From: Agaricus subrufescens | Taxonomy: Eukaryota; Basidiomycota; Agaricomycetes; Agaricales; Agaricaceae | Direction: 5' to 3' | Assembly: GCA_029945375.1 (NCBI GenBank) | Contig: CM057062.1 | Span: 1,999,564 to 2,063,563, forward strand | Length of the DNA stretch: 64,000 nucleotides | Shown here: positions 18,951-30,800 of the stretch, in pieces | Numbering within the stretch: the first letter of the stretch is position 1 | Layout of the letters: each line of letters opens with the position of its first letter | Translations under genes and position numbers: made by a program | The notes under the pieces: model-generated | Seen by the model: only the letters and a program-made list of their open reading frames with translations | Databases searched by the model: none | What the model was told of the DNA's origin: nothing

Positions 18951-19442
18951 CTTCTTCGATGGGAACTGGCAACAGATCCAGTCATGGTTGAAGTGATTGT
19001 CCCAGAATGGACAGGATTTGTCCATGGTGGAGTGTGCAGTCTTGCTCTTCTTGGCAGTAGAGCAGTTTGTGCAGTGGCAGTTGTCGGGATTCCTCTTCAT
19101 TGCAATCAAAGCCTGAATGTGGGACTCCGCAGAGTGCAGTCCTGCGCAGTGAGGGCAGCAAATACTTTTAGATTGGCACACATCTGCATGGTGGCCCCAG
19201 TGCTGGCAGCAGGTGCAAAGCGCAGAGCTGGGCCGGGGTGCAGCACCCTGGATTTGACAGTTCCACCTGCCTATGAGGACATGCTTACCAATGTAGTTGT
19301 GGGCGCATGGCCCAAGACAGAGTCTGAGATATTGAGCCAAGCAACACAAGTGTCAGCATGGTGTGACATCCTCATGAAGTGGATGACATGCTTGAGATGA
19401 TGTGACAGAGCATGACCTACAGGAGAGTTGTGCATGGCAATG
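18951..19442 (-). pseudogene. LINE-like ORF1 C-terminal part with CCHC zinc knuckles
   Basis: The minus-strand frame has a knuckle C-x2-C-x4-H-x4-C (CTCCQHWGHHADVC), a second Cys/His cluster (CPHCAGLHSAESH) and a basic, Cys-rich end (FPSKK then stop). Upstream it aligns with the ORF1 of 10089-11005 (HADTCVAWLNISDS). Such knuckles are typical of gag-like ORF1 proteins of LINEs and bind nucleic acid. The copy is 5'-truncated near 19442. Confidence 0.75.
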
Positions 19443-20824
19443 TTATGGCCCCAGCCATTTTACATGTGAAAATGTATGTTTAAGGTGGTTAGGTGTACAT
19501 AATAGACTCGAGAACAAGTAATTGATCACCCCATTAGTAATGAGATTGGTCAAGGGCATGTGTAAAGACAGGGCAAACTAGGAATCAGTTGAGATTGCAT
19601 CTGTGATTCCTAGCAGGAAAACTGTACTGTTAGGGGAAATATAATTGCATTCAAGGACTTTAAAACAGAAGTCTCAAGGCTGAGTCTAGGGAGACTTTAT
19701 TGTGAATTATCATTGAGACTGGCTATGGGATGGCTTGAGGACTTAGCAGAGTGTGGTTCCTTTAGCAGACCTTATGCTAGACTGAATCTATAACTACTAC
19801 CTGCCTGATATGGAAAGGCTAGGAAATGGGTGATTCACACATGTCAAGACTGAATGAATTGAAGCGAGGCTGTCAGAATTATTGGTCGAGACTCAGGATC
19901 GGGTAGCAATGCTGATAATCTCGAAGCAACTGGAGGAGAGATGGGAATTTGGTCTAATCAAGGACATCTTATTGATGGGTTGATCAGTGGGGGATGAGTC
20001 TCAAGGGTTCCTAGACTAGGGTCTAGGGTTGGAACCTTGTTAGCCAATGAAGAGCAAGGGATTAGGCAAGTGCAATGTTTGGTCAAGGAGACTGAATAGT
20101 TGAGACTGTTGATTGGTGGAGAAAGATGAGTTGAGGAGACTATACCCATTCAGCACTGGATACAGACTTGGTTATTTGTTTCATAATTGTTTATTTTGTC
20201 TCAGTCTTTTATTGTGTATCATATATAGTTGCCAGTCGAGGACAAGGTTCAGGATCGAATCTTTGCCCAAGCACTGTGTGAGTGAAATTGAGTTTGGTTA
20301 AACTTTGCAGTGTTCTAAGCATTTCTTAAAGTTCTTTCTCAACTTGGAAGGACTTGTGTTCTGCTTGAGAGAGTATCTTCACTGGTCTAATAGGATCACA
20401 ATAGCATTTGGTGCTAGCTCAACTTGTCTTGCAGTCTGTCTCAAAGTGCAAAGGCAGGTCAAGGCTCTCCAAGTTTGTTGAGGCATCACTAGGGCGGACT
20501 TGCTACCCCTCCTAGATAGGTGTCTAACCCATCCTATTGAGGACAGTCATTGCAAGCTTAGCCACTTGTCGCGAAGGTTCTAATTGAAACAGCACAGGTC
20601 TGGAAGAGGTCTCTATTCAGTTGAGACTTGTTTCACATTTCTATTCTACCCCTATTTTCATTTAATACTTAATTGAGACTCTTACTTTCACTTTCTTTCT
20701 GATTTATTCTCCCCACAAACCACATTCAAGACTCAGTGTATTTCAAAGGGTTGCATTCACATTCAGTTTTATATTTTTATATCTTTATATTTTATCTTCC
20801 ACACTTATACTGTTATTGTCTCTT
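19443..20824. repeat. Repeat region with LTR-like left arm (19640-19975)
   Basis: Bases ~19640-19975 are an imperfect inverted copy of ~20825-21165. The left arm may begin an LTR (TGTTAGGGG near 19628); a TATA-type stretch near 20223 and a possible LTR end/primer site near 20399 fit that reading. No coding frame of note. Confidence 0.4.
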
Positions 20825-21165
20825 CACTGTCAATAAGATATCCTCAATTAGACTAAGTTTCTATCTCACCTTTAGTTGCTTCAAGATTGTCACCATTGCT
20901 GCCTGATCCAGAATCTTGACTGATAATTCCAACAGTCTTGCTTCAGTTCATTCAGTCTCAACATGTGTGAGTTGCCTACTTCCTAGCCTTTCCCTATTAG
21001 GCAGGCAGTAGTTATAGAATCAGTCTAGCATAAGGTCCACTAAAGAAACCATGGTCCACTAAGTCCTCAAGCCATCCCATAGCCAGTCTTGATGATAATT
21101 CCCAATAAAGTCTCCCTAGGCTCAGTCTCAAGACTTCTGTTTTAAAGTCCTTGAATGTGATTATA
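20825..21165. repeat. Inverted right arm of the 19.6-21.2 kb repeat
   Basis: It is the reverse complement, with roughly 10-15% differences, of 19640-19975 (shared AGGACTTTAAAACAGAAGTC). The outer ends of the two arms do not match, so this looks like two inverted LTR fragments and not a clean TIR pair. Confidence 0.5.
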
Positions 21166-21415
21166 ATGACTCACCTTGGTGATAGAAGCACAACTTGAAC
21201 AGGACTTGTTCAAGAGAAGATTTTCTGCATCCCAACTGCCTAGATAAAAGTGAGTTCCTCATGGATCAGGTATACAGCCATGCTACTGTAGATTCTATTC
21301 TCTCCTAATTCCCATCTTTCTGCTAAGTGTTTCTGCAACTTGTGTTCTATTCCACTATCACTCTCTAGGCATCCAGAACCTGTAATTACTGACTTTAGGG
21401 ACAAAATATGTCAAG

Positions 21416-22633
21416 GTGTCTGATGATTCCAATGGCAACAGAGATCCAGACATTTTCTCTGACAAGGATGACAATGTTGAGGGCCCTACAGAGATGACCA
21501 GACCTGCCAAGCCTGAGAACCATACCAGACCTCCTATTGCAGCACAACCCACACCTTGCCCATCTGGTAATGACATACAAGGATCCATGGAGGGTACAAC
21601 CTCAAAGGGAAAAGGCCATGATGTTGCAGAGGCTAGAAAAAGGAAAGGTGCAGCTGTTTCAAAAGTAGAGGAGGGCTCAATGACAAAAGATGTGCCTGAA
21701 GTATTGGAGAAGAAACAGGAAGTCAAAAATAAAGGTACTAAGGATGGTGAGATAGCAGCAATTGTCTGATTGGCTATGGCTATCTAATCTTTGGCCTCCT
21801 TTCATAGACTATCATGCCTCCGAGTTCTCTGTCACCAAGGCTGCTAGTGCATTTAAGGCATTGACCAACCAAAGAACTCAGTTGGCAAATGAAGGTACTC
21901 TGATTCTTTCCCCTAAATTCTATCTGATACTGACTTTGTGAGTGTACAGTAGCTGCTCACAGGCAGTTTGCTAAGGATTGGTTAAATGCACCATCTATGT
22001 AAGGTGCTTCATCCACCCTTCCCTCCAGGTATTAACCTCATTTAATTTGACCCAGATTATCTTCCCAATGTTGCAACTGCCAATTATAATGTTGCTATCA
22101 AGTTGCTGTTGAATAACAGCAACAACTATATTTGCATTGCTCATATCAAACTAGACTGCAAGCTTATTTCACACATTGATAATCTTGAGGGGCCAGTCAA
22201 AATTAGGGGGACAACATTACCCCAAAATTAGAACCATAATGCCAAATCAGAGATTCCTTGTGCCCCTAAACACTTCCATTGCAGTTGCCACAAGAAAGTG
22301 GCCCTTGCAAGTTTTGTCATGTGGAAGACATGGACAGCCAAAATCACCATCAATGGGCAGATAATCAAAGAAGGGCTCTATCAAGATAAACCATTCTCAC
22401 CCTGTCAAGTTTTGTTCATTTTGCAATTTTTGAAGAAAATGTTTGGCTTCACTGTCAAAGATATGTTTATAGGTTCTGCTGATGAAGATAAGGAGAGGAG
22501 AAAGAAAGCTCAGTTAATGAGGAAGATGGTGGAGCATTGTAAGTATTCTCATTATGCTCTTATAGGAGAAACAATCCCTGCAGATGACAGTGTTCTGGTG
22601 TTGGAAGAAGAATTGGAGGATGAGTGGATTTGA
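21416..22633 (+). pseudogene. Uncharacterised gene remnant between repeats
   Basis: Several plus-strand frames read like pieces of one protein: an acidic, charged N-terminal part (21416-21769), a middle piece with YNVAIKLLLNNSNNYICIAH (~22060-22210) and a C-terminal piece (22298-22633) with KTWTAKITINGQIIKEGLYQ and an acidic tail. Between them are stops, perhaps introns, perhaps decay; a TAG-containing stretch near 22230 argues for decay. No ATG starts the first piece. I recognise no family; it may be cargo of a transposon. Confidence 0.35.
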
Positions 22634-22959
22634 AGCATAGGTATGTTTATTTGCCTACTAGTATCACATTCATTGCTAACAATCTTTGACTGCAGCCATT
22701 TATTATTAGTTTACAGTGTTGAGCTATGGAGTATTATATACTGCTTTGACTCTTTTTTTGATTGAATTTAATGACTGTTTGACTTGTGTTTGTGATGATG
22801 AGCTTGACTGTATAGGTGGCTATGAGTATGTTTATACTCTACATGCTAAGGTAAATGTGGTATGATGATTCTGCTATGCATGTGAAATATATACTCACAC
22901 ATGTAGTACTGCTGTACTCCTGTGCACTTGACAGTACCACTATATTCTGTTTGCTCAAG

Positions 22960-24035
22960 AGGAAGAGTATGTTAATACTCTCTCTACCAATGCATGTAGT
23001 ATAGTGGTACTGCACAAGGAGAGTATCTAAGTACTCTCTCTGTGGGTGCACAGTGGAATTGCAATACTACACAGGGAGAGTATCAAAGTACACTCTCTGT
23101 GGATGCACCACAGTACCACAGTACTACCATGAAGAGTACATTGATACTCTCTCCATGTGTGCATGGTCACACCATAGTCTACATTGAGAGAGTATCAAAA
23201 TACCCTCTCCATGTGTGCATGGTCACACTGTAGTCTACATTGAGAGAGTATCAAAGTACTCTCTCTACAGATGGCACTATTGTACCATTGTACTACCATA
23301 GAGAGTACATTGATACTCTCTCAGTAGGTGCATGGCAATACTGTGGTACTACATTGGGAGAGTATCAAGGTACTCTCTCCACAGATGCACTGTTGTACCA
23401 CAGTACTACCATCAAGAGTACATTGATACTCTCTCTGTGGGTGCATGCTGGTACTGTGGTACTACACCAGGAGAGTATCAAAGTATTGGAGTACCACAGT
23501 GCTGCCATATTGCTTTCCCTGCTGTATCTTTGTACTATGATTACCTGGGCATATGGAGTGTCATGATACCCTTCATATCAAGGGCAGGAGTACTATTGTA
23601 TTTTAATTGTGTACAGCATAATGAGTACCACCATGGAGAATATCATATTACTTCCCTGCTGAGCACTGACAGTACCACAATATTACATGGGCTGGACAGA
23701 GAGAGTATTGTTATACTCTTCCTGTTGGTTCATGATAGTACTCTAGTATTACACACAGAGTACATTGATACTCTTTCCATGGGTACACAATAGTACCACG
23801 GTACTACTGTGAAGAGTATCATAATACCTCTCTGCTGAGCACACAACAATACCACAGTATTACATGGGCTTGACAGGGAGAGTATGGTGATACTCTCCCT
23901 ACTGGTGCACAATAGTACTGTGGTACTATACATGGAGAGTAGGTACATTAATACTCTTTCTACTGCTGCATAGTAGTATGGTGGTACTACACAGGAAGAG
24001 TATCAAAATACTCTCTCCATGGGTGGACCATTGTA
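22960..24035. repeat. Palindromic 56/57-bp minisatellite
   Basis: Tandem units of 56-57 bp (starts at 23018, 23075, 23131, 23187, 23243 and onward), each with a near-palindromic core GAGAGTATC...GTACTCTCTC followed by a variable GGGTGCA...GTACTAC segment. GAGAGTATC and AGAGTACATTGATACTC versions alternate. The array is regular to about 23490, then degenerates to 24035. Confidence 0.8.
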
Positions 24036-24320
24036 CTACAATACTACTGACTGCAGTGTCTCTCTTGTGGTAACATGACCTTTTTTATTCCTTGAGGAAC
24101 AGTACCCTGATACTCAGCTACAGTATACAGTATCACAATACTCTTCAAAGGAAACCTTTGGATATCAGCATATGTTGACATCCTTATATTCCAGTACTAT
24201 TATCCTGGATACTACAGTACTGGATCTCCAGTATCCTCATCAGTATATGGGGGGGGGGCCATGGGATTCAGACATACAACCCCACATGAGGAGTTGTGAC
24301 AACTGGGCATGCAAAGCTCA

Positions 24321-24606
24321 TGTGTCATTCAACTGTCCCCTGCCCCACCCAGGACCATATGCTACTTCTCCATTTGTGTACTTTGTCTCACATGTTTACT
24401 CAGTGCTTTCCCATCATTAGTCAGACACCTTGGGTAGACTTACTCAGCCTGACTTTCTTCTTCTATTATTGGGTAGTCAACTCCCCTATAAGTAGCATAG
24501 TAATACTCTGTATTCCTTACACTTTACCAACTTGCTATATTCCCTTATTGCTCTCAAGTCTTTGCCTTAAGTTGCAACCTGAGCTAATTGCTATAAGGTT
24601 GTAACA
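24321..24606 (+). repeat. LTR fragment, plus orientation
   Basis: It ends GGTTGTAACA and is the inverted counterpart of the minus-strand LTR at 25055-25678. It lacks the MITE present in that copy and so shows the empty site (CTACTTATAGGGG on the opposite strand). Its left boundary is approximate. Confidence 0.6.
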
Positions 24607-25054
24607 CCTCTCCACCAGTTTTTAAACTTCTTTCAATCTCCTTCAAAATATCCTGGGTCCATCATGGCTTTGTGGTTGACTTGGGCATTTGCACCCCTGT
24701 ATTCAGTTTGGGGTTCTGTGTTGGAGTTGCTTGCCATTTCTTCCAATTTGAGTTCTTCAAGTTCCTTTGCTAGTTTGTTGATGTTGTCAAGTGGCATGTT
24801 CTTTGGTACTTGGAGTGGTTCTTGTTCTTTGATTTCCTGTTTGTTGGATATTGGTGACTGTTCTGTCTTGTGATCATCTGTGTTTCTTAGTGCTTTGAAT
24901 CAGTTTCTGTTTTGATGTCCTTCATAGAAAAGGGATTCAAAATCAATTCTGAATTGTTCAATTTTGTCTGTGCTCATATACTGAGCCTAGCTGGTTCCTG
25001 CCTCAATGACTAGAGGTCTTTCTTGTAAGGTGAGCTTTACAGTGCTTTATGAAA
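24607..25054 (-). pseudogene. Gypsy leader and gag N-terminus fragment
   Basis: Reading the minus strand away from the LTR gives a leader and then a Gag-like start: Lys/Glu/Leu-rich helix, PGYFEGD and KKFKNWW, the usual gypsy gag entry motif. It stops where the facing plus-strand LTR ends (24606). A stop interrupts it. Confidence 0.55.
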
Positions 25055-25678
25055 TGTTACAACCTTATAGTGATTAGCTCAGGTTGCAACTTAAGGCAAG
25101 GACTTGAGAGTGATAAGGGAATATAGTGAGTTGGTAAAGCATAAGGAATACAGAGTACATATTACTACACTACTTACACGGCGGGCAAAGTGATGTCAAA
25201 TTTGTGCAGTCAACTGTGCTGTCAACTGTGCTGTCAAGTCACTGGCCTATCACTTGACAAATGCTGTGGGTGTGACACTGTGACAGTACAGATGCCCCTA
25301 TAGTGTCCCTATGTTGTACCACTATATACATTTTTCAGTATACTATGATTAAGCCTCTAGCATTTGTTATTGACTTTGACCACAAATTCAAGGTACATGG
25401 TTTAAATATAGTTACCCCTGTGATTTGCGTGACACAATCACTGCAAGGGCCAGTCACTTGACAGCACAGTTGACAGCACAGTTGACAGCACAAATTTGAC
25501 ATCACTTTGCCTGCCGTGTTACAGGGGAGTTGACTACCTAATAATAGAAGAAGATAGTTGGGCTGAGTAAGTCTACCCAAGGTGTCTGACTAACAATGGG
25601 AAAGTGCTGAGTAAACATGTGAGACAAAGTACACAAATGGAGAAGTAGCATATGGTCCTGGGTCAGGGGATCATAACA
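25055..25678 (-). repeat. Gypsy LTR, minus strand, with a MITE inside
   Basis: On the minus strand it runs TGTTATGATCCCC...TTGTAACA (TG...CA). About 280 bp without the MITE match the plus-strand LTR at 24321-24606. Confidence 0.65.
25177..25518. mobile_element. 342-bp MITE with TTA target duplication
   Basis: It starts CACGGCGGGCAAAGTG and ends CACTTTGCCTGCCGTG, with inverted repeats continuing for ~70 bp (GATGTCAAATTTGTGC, then CAACTGTGCTGT units). TTA flanks both sides (25174-25176, 25519-25521), the 3-bp target type of PIF/Harbinger. No ORF. Confidence 0.8.
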
Positions 25679-25681
25679 ATA

Positions 25682-26125
25682 GTTTAGGAAGGATGGGGTG
25701 TTTTTAGTTGCTGACAGGGTTTTATACTTATACTGGAATTTGGCAATTGAAAGCCATCTGGACTAATCATTTTGGCAGTAATTTATGTAAGTTTGTAAGG
25801 TAGTTTTCCACTTCTTGGTTGATCCTTTTGGTTTGTCTGTTTGTGGGTGATAAGCTGTGGATAGATTTCATTCAATGTCTAGAGCAGTGCAGAGTTCTTT
25901 CATGAATTTAAAAGCAAATTGAGATCCTCTGTCACTGATAATGTGTCTGGGAATTCCATGGATGTGCCAGATGTCTTGTTTGTAGATTTTGGCTAGTTGG
26001 TTTGAGGTTAAGTTTCAGTGGGGATGAGGTGGATCATCTTGGATAATTAGTTGACAATAACAAGGATAGTGTTGTGAGAGTCAGTGTCAATTGAGATTTC
26101 TTGCCATGGGCTCTTGGTACTGGGT
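25682..26125 (-). pseudogene. Ty3/gypsy integrase core fragment
   Basis: The minus strand, in several frames, gives IHGIPRHIISDRGSQFAFKF and LSTAYHPQTD, the D and E parts of a gypsy integrase core, followed by a degenerate C-terminal part. It has stops and frameshifts and abuts the LTR at 25678. Confidence 0.8.
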
Positions 26126-26536
26126 CAGCATATTCTACTCCTTTTCGACACCCCATGACAAGACCAGCCTATATTAATCTCTCTCCCTGTCCTTACGTCA
26201 ACATTTTCGTCCCCCAGGTGAGCTCCACCGGCCTCAGAGGGCTACATTTCCCTGATGCTACCAAGTTACTGTACTAACTTCCGATTACCGGTCAATGACT
26301 TGTAGTCCAAGACCAGAACCATCACATGCGAAAACCGAATGTCCTGCACATTTTTACCATTTGAGAACGTCATTGCAAAGAGGAACATACAAATCAGGTC
26401 ATATATACAGTCGCATGATGCCCAGTAGCTACACCTAGTGCTACAAAGCCAAAGAAAAAAAAAAACCACAACTTCAGAACTGGGCTCAATGCAGGGTAAT
26501 CTCAGTGATCCCTGGACTTTCTAGGCAATAGTAAAA
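26126..26536. other. Transition from transposon nest to host DNA
   Basis: No gene seen. Recognisable transposon sequence ends near 26125; the 3' end of the first host gene begins at 26537. Confidence 0.5.
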
Positions 26537-27732
26537 TCAGGATAATGTACTATTAGTCTCAAAAATCGAGTCTACTTGCCTGTATTCGCCCTCGGCAGCG
26601 ACGCTAAGTTCCTCAATCTCGCCTTGTACAGTGGACAGGGCCTCGGCAGCAGAAGAGAAGTAGATAAGTTGAGCCTTTACGAGCTCGTTCAAGTTCTTGA
26701 GGGGTTCCGGCTATTTATGAAAAATTGGGATCAATATAAAGCCTGTATCGCAGAGGAAAGCTCACGCACATTCTCAAGAACGGTCTTCATTAGAGTAATA
26801 GCAACCTCCGTCTTCTGGACCAAGTCATCCTCGGCATTCTCAACTTCAAGACGAGCCTGTTCCTGCTTAGCAGGGCTAGCGTTCTTCAATCTGCGTCCGC
26901 AACAAAAAAAAAAACAATAAGGTTCAAACAGTAGCGACAAATACAGAGAGATCACTCACGATTGCTTCGCAGAGTCCAACTCCAATCTGCTCAGTTTGAC
27001 TGCTTGCCTCGCCTTCATCGCGACATTAATGCTTGTGTTTAGCGTGGTCTGCCATGGGTGCAAGAAACCGTCCTGGACGGTAACATCCTGGTCGACCCGC
27101 GCACTCGCCACCTTGTCCATTCCCTGAGCATACAATCCAAGGGCTTTGCCGAGTTTGTCTTGGTCACCACCAACTGTATTCACGATGATTCCATGGGCGG
27201 TGGTAGAGGCACGGGTGAGCGCGTGGGGCAAGGTCTTGTGCTGGCTTTCAGGCGCAGGAGGAGCAGCAGGAGCAGGCAGGTTGGTACCCTTCAAGTTCTG
27301 TGCCGCAAAAGAGGTGATGTTGTAACCGATGGAAGTCGAAATCTCAGAGATCGATTCCTGTATTTGATTGGGATAATCGTAGGTCTCATTGTCGTAAACA
27401 CGGGTTATCCTAGCAACCCTGGTTGAAGATATGGGGCACGGGCGAGACACACGACACGTACTTGAGCACGGCAAGATGGGCGGAGCGAAGCGCATCGACG
27501 CGGGCCTCTAGGTCCTTGTATTCTGGACAAGTATGCGTAAGAGGAGGGCTGTATGTTGAAGCTGTAGTACATGCGTACCCTGGGGGAGCTCTGTGATATC
27601 CTCGGGCGCAACCTGGCCGAGACGCTCCCTGGTGGCCTGTACGCTGTGGTTGAAGCCCTTGGAGATCTTGGAGCCAGCCTGGGCAAAGTTGATAGCGCCG
27701 ATACTGTTTTGTAAAGCCTTCCAGCCTTCCAT
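26537..27732 (-). CDS. GVP36: Gvp36-type BAR domain protein
   Basis: BAR domains are curved coiled-coil dimers that bind and bend membranes; Gvp36 proteins act in Golgi/vesicle traffic and endocytosis. The N-terminus (MEGWKALQNSIGAI, then ATRERLGQVAPEDITELP) is typical of this fungal family. Further exons give EARVDALRSAHLAVLK, a proline-rich insert (NLPAPAAPPAPE), the core GGDQDKLGKALGLY and QDGFLHPWQTTLNTSINVAM, and a last coiled-coil segment ending AAEGEYR. At least five exons with ~45-70-bp introns; the exact C-terminal splice is uncertain, and I used the first stop (26537-26539). It lies tail-side to the repeat nest and in tandem with VAS1. Confidence 0.85.
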
Positions 27733-27800
27733 GGTATAAGGAGAGAATGCGTGTGATGATCCAATCAAAATGCTATGTACGCTTATCTACCGCAGCTGCA

Positions 27801-30800
27801 TTATTCACGTATTCTACTAAACATCTCCCGACTCGCCTCCAGCGTCGCAATTTCCGCCTCTATAGTCTTGCGCTGCAACAAAGTCAGCACCCACATCGCT
27901 CTGCCAAACAAAACCAAAAACACACCTTGTCTTCATTAGCCAGTCGCACGTTCTCGGGTACAGTCGTCGCATAATCAGCCTGCGATTCCGTCTTGACAAT
28001 CTTTGCATGATTCATCTTCGCAAGATCCAGCTTCTTATCGCACTTGGCAATCTCTACGTCCAGATCCACCAGACCTCTGACCAGCGTATGTACCGTAACC
28101 GTAGAGGTGACAACACTAGCTCCGCATCCCTCGGGTATCTCGCTCGGCGAACGAACGACCTTGGCGCTCTTACCCCCTTTCGTTAGTGCAATGATTGTGG
28201 CCAGCTGCGGTTCAAATAGAGCGGCCTCTGAGTCATTCCTAACGTGAATGAAGACTAAAAATATCAATACAACGAATCAACAACGATAAAAAAGATGGAA
28301 TTTACGTTGGATATTGTTCAAAAGGTTATACGATGCGGCCAACGAGCGGCCAGCCCTGAGGGTAGAGAAAATGAGATCAAACTGCTTATCCGCCTCTTCA
28401 AACACAAAGTCGGGGTCCTGTCACTCATCAGCTACACTATTCGGGACCAATGCAAAACGCTACGCACGGCAACAGGGAATGAAGACAGCATGATTGACGG
28501 TGTCGAATCATTAGCCATGCGAGGAAGGCGTTGCCACAATTCTTCTGTGACGAACGGCATGAACGGGTGGAGTAATCGTAATCCGTAGTCTAAACACGTG
28601 TATAAAGTCTGTTGTGCAGACTTTTTGGTCTCCACAGGAGCAGCATCGTCAGTCATAGGTTTCATAGCTTCCTATTCAGGGGCGTCAGAGCATGAACTTG
28701 ATATGAAACGACATGAAACACGGACAATATAGACGTCACATAACTCATACAACCAAAAGTTGTATGCTGACGTTGTCGCAGCCATGAAATTGCGGTCAGT
28801 AAGGTGTTGATTAATCTCCGTTGCCGCAACGTTAAGCTTGTGTAAAATCCACTTCTCGACCAAAGATTCCTTCCCAGTCGGCTGCCAAGTACCACCGTAA
28901 ACATAACAACTCAGACGTAACGCATACAGGATGCCATACCTTGTTCTGAGGATGAGGTACAAACGACTCGTCCAACTTTAACATCGCAAACTTTGTCGCA
29001 TTAAAGATCTTATTGCAGAACTTCCGGTACCCCTCCACTCTCAAAATCTCCAAATTGATATCCCTTCCACCTCCAGAATAAGCACACAGTGCAAACCTCA
29101 AAGCATCCGTACCACATTGAGGAATACCCTTGGGGAAGTCTTTCTTCTGTCCATCCTTCGCCTTTGCAATCTCCTTTTCGTCTAGATTACCCTCGTAAAG
29201 CTTTTGATGAAGAGCTTCAAGGGGCAAGCCTTGAATAACATCCGTTGGATCAATAACATTGCCGAGGGATTTGGACATTTTGCGGCCATGAGCATCTCGG
29301 ATCATGGCATGGCAAAAAACCTCCTTGAAAGGCATTTGACCGGTGAGGTGGATACCAAGCATAACCATGCGAGCCACCCAGAAGAAAAGAATGTCCCATC
29401 CAGTTTCAAGAATACTAGAAGGATAGAAAGTCTTTAGGTCGGCCGTCTATGAGGCATTGGTAAACATTAACAGCGGGCGCTACTTGAAGAACAAATGACA
29501 AACCTGTTCAGGCCAGCCCATGATAGAGAAGGGCCAAAGACCAGACGAGAACCAAGTATCTAGGACGTCCTCGTCTTGTTCGAGAGTGAACGGCGAACCA
29601 TTAGCAAAGGCCTTAGCGCGCTCTGTTGCCTCTTCAAGTGTCCTTCCAACAACCCAATTCTTTCCATCATTGATCTGAGATCCTGATAAGTAATGAAAGG
29701 CAGTAGACATATCGATCTCGCACTCACATCCTGATCTTTCCCTTCAATGCGGACAAAGTAAGCAGGGCATCGATGCCCCCACCATAATTGACGTGAGATA
29801 CACCAATCCTGAATACCCTCTAACCAGCGATACCACTCGTTCTCTGACTGCTTAGGTGTGATAAGCAGCTCGCCTGCTTGCGTACGCTTGATTACTCTAA
29901 GTTAGTAGGCTGCTTGAGGCGTAAAAAAGGAGCAGCTTACTCTAATAGCCTCCTCGGCCAGTGGCTTGCAATTCACCCACCATTGAGGCTTGAGCACGGG
30001 TTCAATAATATCTCCAGACTTGCTACACAATGGTATCTGCATTGGATTGTTCTTGGTATCGACATATAATCCCAAAGCCTTTAATTCCTTGACAACAGCC
30101 ACACGAGCATGGAACCGTTTCATGCCCTATCCAAAACCGAGCTCAAGACCGTTCTCGAGGAAAAGCAATAGCTCTCACCTTGAATTGTTCACCCGCATTA
30201 GCATTCAAGGTGCCATCATCATTGAGAATGTTGATGAATTCCAGATTATGCCTGACCCCCACTTCATAATCGTTCGGATCATGAGCAGGCGTAATTTTGA
30301 CTGCACCAGTCCCAAACTCCATATCCACAATAATCGAGTCGGTGACGATAGGTAATTTCCTCCCAGGTACGAACGGATGCACCGCGAATTTACCATGAAG
30401 ATGTTTATATCTAGGATCGTCGGGGTGCACAGCTATAGCCGTATCACCAAGCATGGTTTCAGGACGCGTCGTTGCGATAACAATTTTTTCGTCGGAATTT
30501 TCGATCGGGTACGCAAAGGAGGTGATCACTCCGAATTCGAATTTCTCTTTGGCATCGTAGCCGGGTACGTTTAGGAATGTTCGTCCGTCGAGTTGTTTTT
30601 GGTCTACTTCGAGGTTGGAGAGGGTGGTATTGAGTTTGACACACCAGTTGACGAGACGATTGGCGCGGTAGATGATGCCGTCTTCATGCAGGCGACAGAA
30701 ATTTTCGATGACGGCTTTCGAGAGTTTCTGGATCTGGTATTCAGTGTGTGTATTCCTAGCGGGAAATCGAAGAAACGCACAGGGTCCATGGTGAATGAAG

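Larger units (their letters stand above)
16924..19442 (-). mobile_element. ORF1-only LINE-like element, minus strand, split by a mariner-like copy
   Basis: On the minus strand: truncated ORF1 (19442 to ~18951), 3' sequence to 18618, the mariner-like element at 17040-18615, then the family's 3' end (GGTCCACCAAGAGGTGCCAT) and an A-rich tail (plus-strand poly-T, 16924-16955). The 3' sequence aligns in blocks with the copy at 10089-11609 (TTTGAGCGCTTGACC, GTTATGGCATC). Again no endonuclease or RT is present. Confidence 0.75.

Noticed and set aside
19628..21165. A DNA transposon defined by the 19.6/21.2 kb inverted arms
   Set aside because: The outer ends of the arms do not match and no target duplication is visible; inverted LTR fragments explain it better.
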